Below the pieces are notes generated by a model. The model was not told the origin of the DNA. It made no database searches and saw only the letters and a program-made list of their open reading frames with translations. Of a DNA stretch of 24,393 nucleotides, positions 21,898-24,393 are shown piece by piece (the stretch's first letter is position 1; every line of letters begins with the position of its first letter). This DNA comes from JAVBLY01 sp031553035 (GTDB taxonomy: Bacteria; Bacillota; Clostridia; Peptostreptococcales; Anaerovoracaceae): the NCBI GenBank assembly GCA_031553035.1, contig JAVBLY010000012.1, positions 1 to 24,393 of the forward strand. The letters are read 5' to 3'. Both the position numbers and the translations under genes were made by a program.

Positions 21898-24252
21898 ATG
21901 AGTATGAATTTTGTAAAAAAAGGGAGTGCACTCAAGATAACATGTTTTGCACTGATAGTATGTCTTGTTATGACCATCCCTATGTTTGGCGGCGGGCAGG
22001 CGGTAAACGCCGAAACAGGTGCAGCGACCATCGATATGTCGAAAGCCACAGGAGATGTGACCATCGCTAAAAGCGGAGGCTATATCACTGCAAGCGGTGT
22101 AGGCTTTGAATCCGGAAGCGCTGCGAATCCTACAAGTCTTGTAATCACCGGAACGACTGCAAGCAGCCTAAACCTTACAGTAAACGGCAAGAATGGAGGC
22201 AGCGGAATGGGCGATGACTTTGACATTACCCTAAGCGGTGCAAGCATTGAGATCAACGCAGGGTTTAAAGCCGGTATGTTACTTAATGACGGCGCACAAG
22301 TCGATTTGACACTACAGGGTGTTAATAGACTTAAGGGGGGTAGTTTAGCCGCAGGACTGCAGGTATCCTCCCCATGTTCTGTTGATATAAAAGGCAGCGG
22401 AAGCCTTACAGCAACCGGCGTAGATGGGGGAGCCGGCATAGGCGGCGGAGATCACAGAGCAGGAAGCAATATTACAATCACTGGCGAAGCGACTGTAACT
22501 GCAACCGGTGGAGAGCAAGGAGCAGGTATAGGCGGCAGTTTTAATGGAGCAGGAAGCAATATTGCAATCACTGGCGAAGCGACTGTAACAGCAACCGGCG
22601 GTGATGAAAGCGCAGGCATAGGCGGTGGAAATAACGGAGCAGGAAGCGATATTACAATCAGTGATAATGCGACTGTAACAGCAACCGGCGGAGGTTACGG
22701 AGCCGGCATAGGCGGCGGTAGCAGCAGCGCCGGAAGCGATATATCAATCAGTGATAATGCGACTGTAACAGCAACCGGCGGGGATTATGGAGCCGGTATA
22801 GGCGGTGGATATGTTGGAGCAGGAAGCGATATATCGATCAGTGATAATGCGGCTGTAACAGCAACCGGCGGAAGTAATGGAGCCGGCATAGGCGGCGGTA
22901 GTAGCAGAGCCGGAAGCGATATATCGATCAGCGGTAGTGCGATAGTAACGGCAACCGGCGGAAGTCAAGGAGCCGGCATAGGCGGTGGATTTTACGGAGC
23001 AGGAAGCAGTATATCAATCAGTGATAATGCGGCTGTAACAGCAACCGGCGGAAGTAATGGAGCCGGTATAGGCGGTGGAGCTAGTAGAGCAGGAAGCGAT
23101 ATATCAATTTCAGGAGGATTTGTCACTGCCGCCGGAAGTAATTCTGATGATATAGGCGGATATTCAGGTTATGCAAGTTCCGTAATAATCACCGGAGGAT
23201 CTGTATATGCTGTATACGGCAAAATCGCTTCGGTTGATAATTCTTCAACTCTACAGGATGGAATAGGCAATGATATATACAAAGTAACAGTGCCTGCTGT
23301 CAAAACAGGCACAACAAAATCACTTAAAGGGAATTATGATATAAGCGTTCCACTGCCCGGCGGCGGATCATATAACGCAAAGACAGTAACTAACGGCAGT
23401 ATATCCGAACATGGAGCCGGTTTCTCTGCCGGGGGGTACATATATCTGCCGGAAGGTGGGTATAGCAGCATCACAGTAGGAGCATTTGGATCGGGGTATG
23501 CAAATGTCAGCGCTGGTTCAGTATCGGCAACTGACAACATAGTTTTATGGAAACCCGAACCTACTGTCACTTGGCCAACTGGTCTTACTGCCACGGAAGG
23601 ACAGGTTCTGGGCGACATCACTTTACCCGGCAACGGCATCAGCAGCCCTGCGGGGATTTTTTCCTGGACCAAAGGGAATAATACATCAGTCGGCAAGGCG
23701 GGAACGCAGAAGCATAATATGACATTTACGCCCCAAGATACGGAGACATATGAAACGGTAACTGCTGATGTTTCAGTTACTGTCACTAAAAAGCAAAACG
23801 ATCCTAAGCCTGTCCCGGCGGTCAAGTCCTACAAAGTGACCTTCGATCCAAGCGGTGGCAAGATCAAGGCAGGCAGCAAGAAGACCAAGATGGTCAAAGT
23901 CGGAGCAAAATACGGCAAACTGCCCAAGGCTGTAAAGAATGGTTTTAACTTTAAGGGCTGGTACACCAAGAAAAAGGGCGGCACCAGGATCACTTCAGCT
24001 AAGACCATGAAATATAGGAAGAATATCAAACTGTATGCACACTGGACAGCCAACGCCAAGGTGGCAAACTGTAAGTATGTGCATCTTCGCAAAGGCCCGG
24101 GCGTATCCAAGTTCATCAAGACATATATCAAAAAAGGTACCAAAGTAAGTATCCTAGGCTCAGTCAAAGTCAATGGACATTACAAGTGGTACAAAGTCAA
24201 AGTAGGCAAGAAGACGGGCTATATCTACTCTAAATATGTGAAGAAGGTATAA
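21898..24252 (+). CDS. secreted surface protein: Gly-rich repeats, Flg_new repeat, SH3b domain
   Basis: 784 residues. A signal peptide (MSMNFVKKG, hydrophobic run, cut near VNAET) is followed by a beta-rich region, eight tandem 30-residue repeats of the type GAGIGGGxxxAGSDISISDNATVTATGG (about 178-415, the last one degenerate), a linker with Ig-like/MBG-like strands, an InlB B-repeat / Flg_new module (VTFDPSGGKIKAG ... FKGWYTKKKGGTRIT ... LYAHWT) and a C-terminal SH3b domain (VHLRKGPGVSKFIKTYI ... GYIYSKYV) likely to bind the cell wall. The repeats suggest a parallel beta-solenoid. I chose ATG 21898 with gaggg 7 bp upstream over an in-frame TTG at 21865. No LPxTG or membrane anchor is present. 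Its promoter carries the same operator as the RiPP operon. Confidence 0.88.
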   Translation: MSMNFVKKGSALKITCFALIVCLVMTIPMFGGGQAVNAETGAATIDMSKATGDVTIAKSGGYITASGVGFESGSAANPTSLVITGTTASSLNLTVNGKNGGSGMGDDFDITLSGASIEINAGFKAGMLLNDGAQVDLTLQGVNRLKGGSLAAGLQVSSPCSVDIKGSGSLTATGVDGGAGIGGGDHRAGSNITITGEATVTATGGEQGAGIGGSFNGAGSNIAITGEATVTATGGDESAGIGGGNNGAGSDITISDNATVTATGGGYGAGIGGGSSSAGSDISISDNATVTATGGDYGAGIGGGYVGAGSDISISDNAAVTATGGSNGAGIGGGSSRAGSDISISGSAIVTATGGSQGAGIGGGFYGAGSSISISDNAAVTATGGSNGAGIGGGASRAGSDISISGGFVTAAGSNSDDIGGYSGYASSVIITGGSVYAVYGKIASVDNSSTLQDGIGNDIYKVTVPAVKTGTTKSLKGNYDISVPLPGGGSYNAKTVTNGSISEHGAGFSAGGYIYLPEGGYSSITVGAFGSGYANVSAGSVSATDNIVLWKPEPTVTWPTGLTATEGQVLGDITLPGNGISSPAGIFSWTKGNNTSVGKAGTQKHNMTFTPQDTETYETVTADVSVTVTKKQNDPKPVPAVKSYKVTFDPSGGKIKAGSKKTKMVKVGAKYGKLPKAVKNGFNFKGWYTKKKGGTRITSAKTMKYRKNIKLYAHWTANAKVANCKYVHLRKGPGVSKFIKTYIKKGTKVSILGSVKVNGHYKWYKVKVGKKTGYIYSKYVKKV
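22429..23140 (+). repeat. 90-bp in-frame tandem repeats
   Basis: Eight 90-bp units encode the 30-residue Gly-rich repeat. The agccggcataggcgg-like start recurs about every 90 bp (near 22431, 22521, 22611, 22701, 22791, 22881, 22971 and 23061). Units 3-8 are more alike than units 1-2, which use GEATVTATGG rather than DNATVTATGG. Such arrays can change copy number by recombination. Confidence 0.9.
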
Positions 24253-24279
24253 ACTGTTTGATTGAATTACCCATAATAG

Positions 24280-24318
24280 AGCAGCCGCCCGGTATCATGC
24301 CTGGAGGCTGTTTTATTG
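24280..24318 (+). terminator. rho-independent terminator after the surface protein
   Basis: CAGCC (24282-24286) pairs with GGCTG (24306-24310); the GC-rich interior (gcccgg ... cctgg) can extend the stem. TTTTATTGT follows. It lies 27 bp after the stop of the surface protein gene and separates it from the next operator. Confidence 0.75.
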
Positions 24319-24348
24319 TATATAAATACACTTTCTTAAATACAAGTC

Positions 24349-24393
24349 TGTTTCATCAATTATACGCAAAAACACGTCAATTCTTTGCAGCAC
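24349..24393 (+). promoter_or_regulatory. LytTR-type operator (fourth copy, cut by window end)
   Basis: These 45 bp are identical to 21737-21781, including both half-sites (24359-24368 and 24380-24389, 21 bp apart). The -10 region and the gene it controls lie beyond the window, presumably another member of the same regulon. Confidence 0.75.

Noticed and set aside
22429..23140. CRISPR-like array
   Set aside because: The regular 90-bp units are in-frame protein repeats without unique spacers; no cas genes are present.

Overview
The window looks like part of a low-GC Firmicutes (Clostridia / Eubacteriales-type) chromosome. The signs are strong GGAGG-type ribosome binding sites, occasional GTG and TTG starts, Lys-rich Flg_new and SH3b surface modules, LytTR/GHKL regulation and an NHLM-type peptide exporter. 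I cannot name the genus from sequence alone.

Left flank (1-433): no convincing gene. It holds a 20-bp tandem repeat, an inverted-repeat element of about 129 bp with 18-bp perfect arms, a possible insertion-sequence end and a CATCC-rich imperfect tandem repeat.

Main operon (about 434-20995): fifteen genes run in one direction with overlaps or very short gaps, starting at one operator/promoter. In order: a substrate-binding protein; an MFS carrier fused to two extracellular sensor-like domains; a GNAT acetyltransferase; a Leu/Ile/Val-type binding lipoprotein; a three-gene NHLM peptide export system (HlyD-like protein, C39-peptidase ABC exporter, second ABC exporter); a Nif11-type RiPP precursor; a methyltransferase; two E. 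coli YcaO-like proteins; a LanM-like dehydratase; an iron-sulfur flavoprotein; and a LytTR response regulator with its GHKL histidine kinase. A hairpin between the precursor and the modification genes probably sets the precursor:enzyme ratio.

The chemistry is the unusual part. The 26-residue core is made almost only of Ala, Thr, Ser and Val and has no Cys, so lanthionine rings cannot form. In agreement, the LanM keeps the residues for Ser/Thr phosphorylation and elimination, but its LanC-like half is shortened and the zinc-binding Cys-His is replaced by Leu-Phe. Two complete YcaO ATPase domains are present without the usual TfuA or E1-like partner, and both end in a shared CxDCxSC cysteine cluster. 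The predicted product is a ring-free, dehydroamino-acid-rich peptide, possibly backbone-modified (for example thioamidated), perhaps further reduced by the flavoprotein and methylated. I know of no described class with this exact set.

Regulation: a pair of direct repeats (ATT(A/C)TTTGCA type) exactly 21 bp apart, the geometry of LytTR dimer sites, occurs four times: before the operon, just after the kinase gene, before the surface protein, and at the very end of the window. This suggests one two-component system controls its own RiPP operon and a set of surface proteins.

Right flank (20996-24393): an operator/promoter followed only by a 3' remnant of a surface-protein gene, a small four-cysteine protein, then a second operator/promoter driving an intact secreted repeat protein (eight 30-residue Gly-rich repeats, Flg_new repeat, SH3b domain), a terminator, and the start of another operator.
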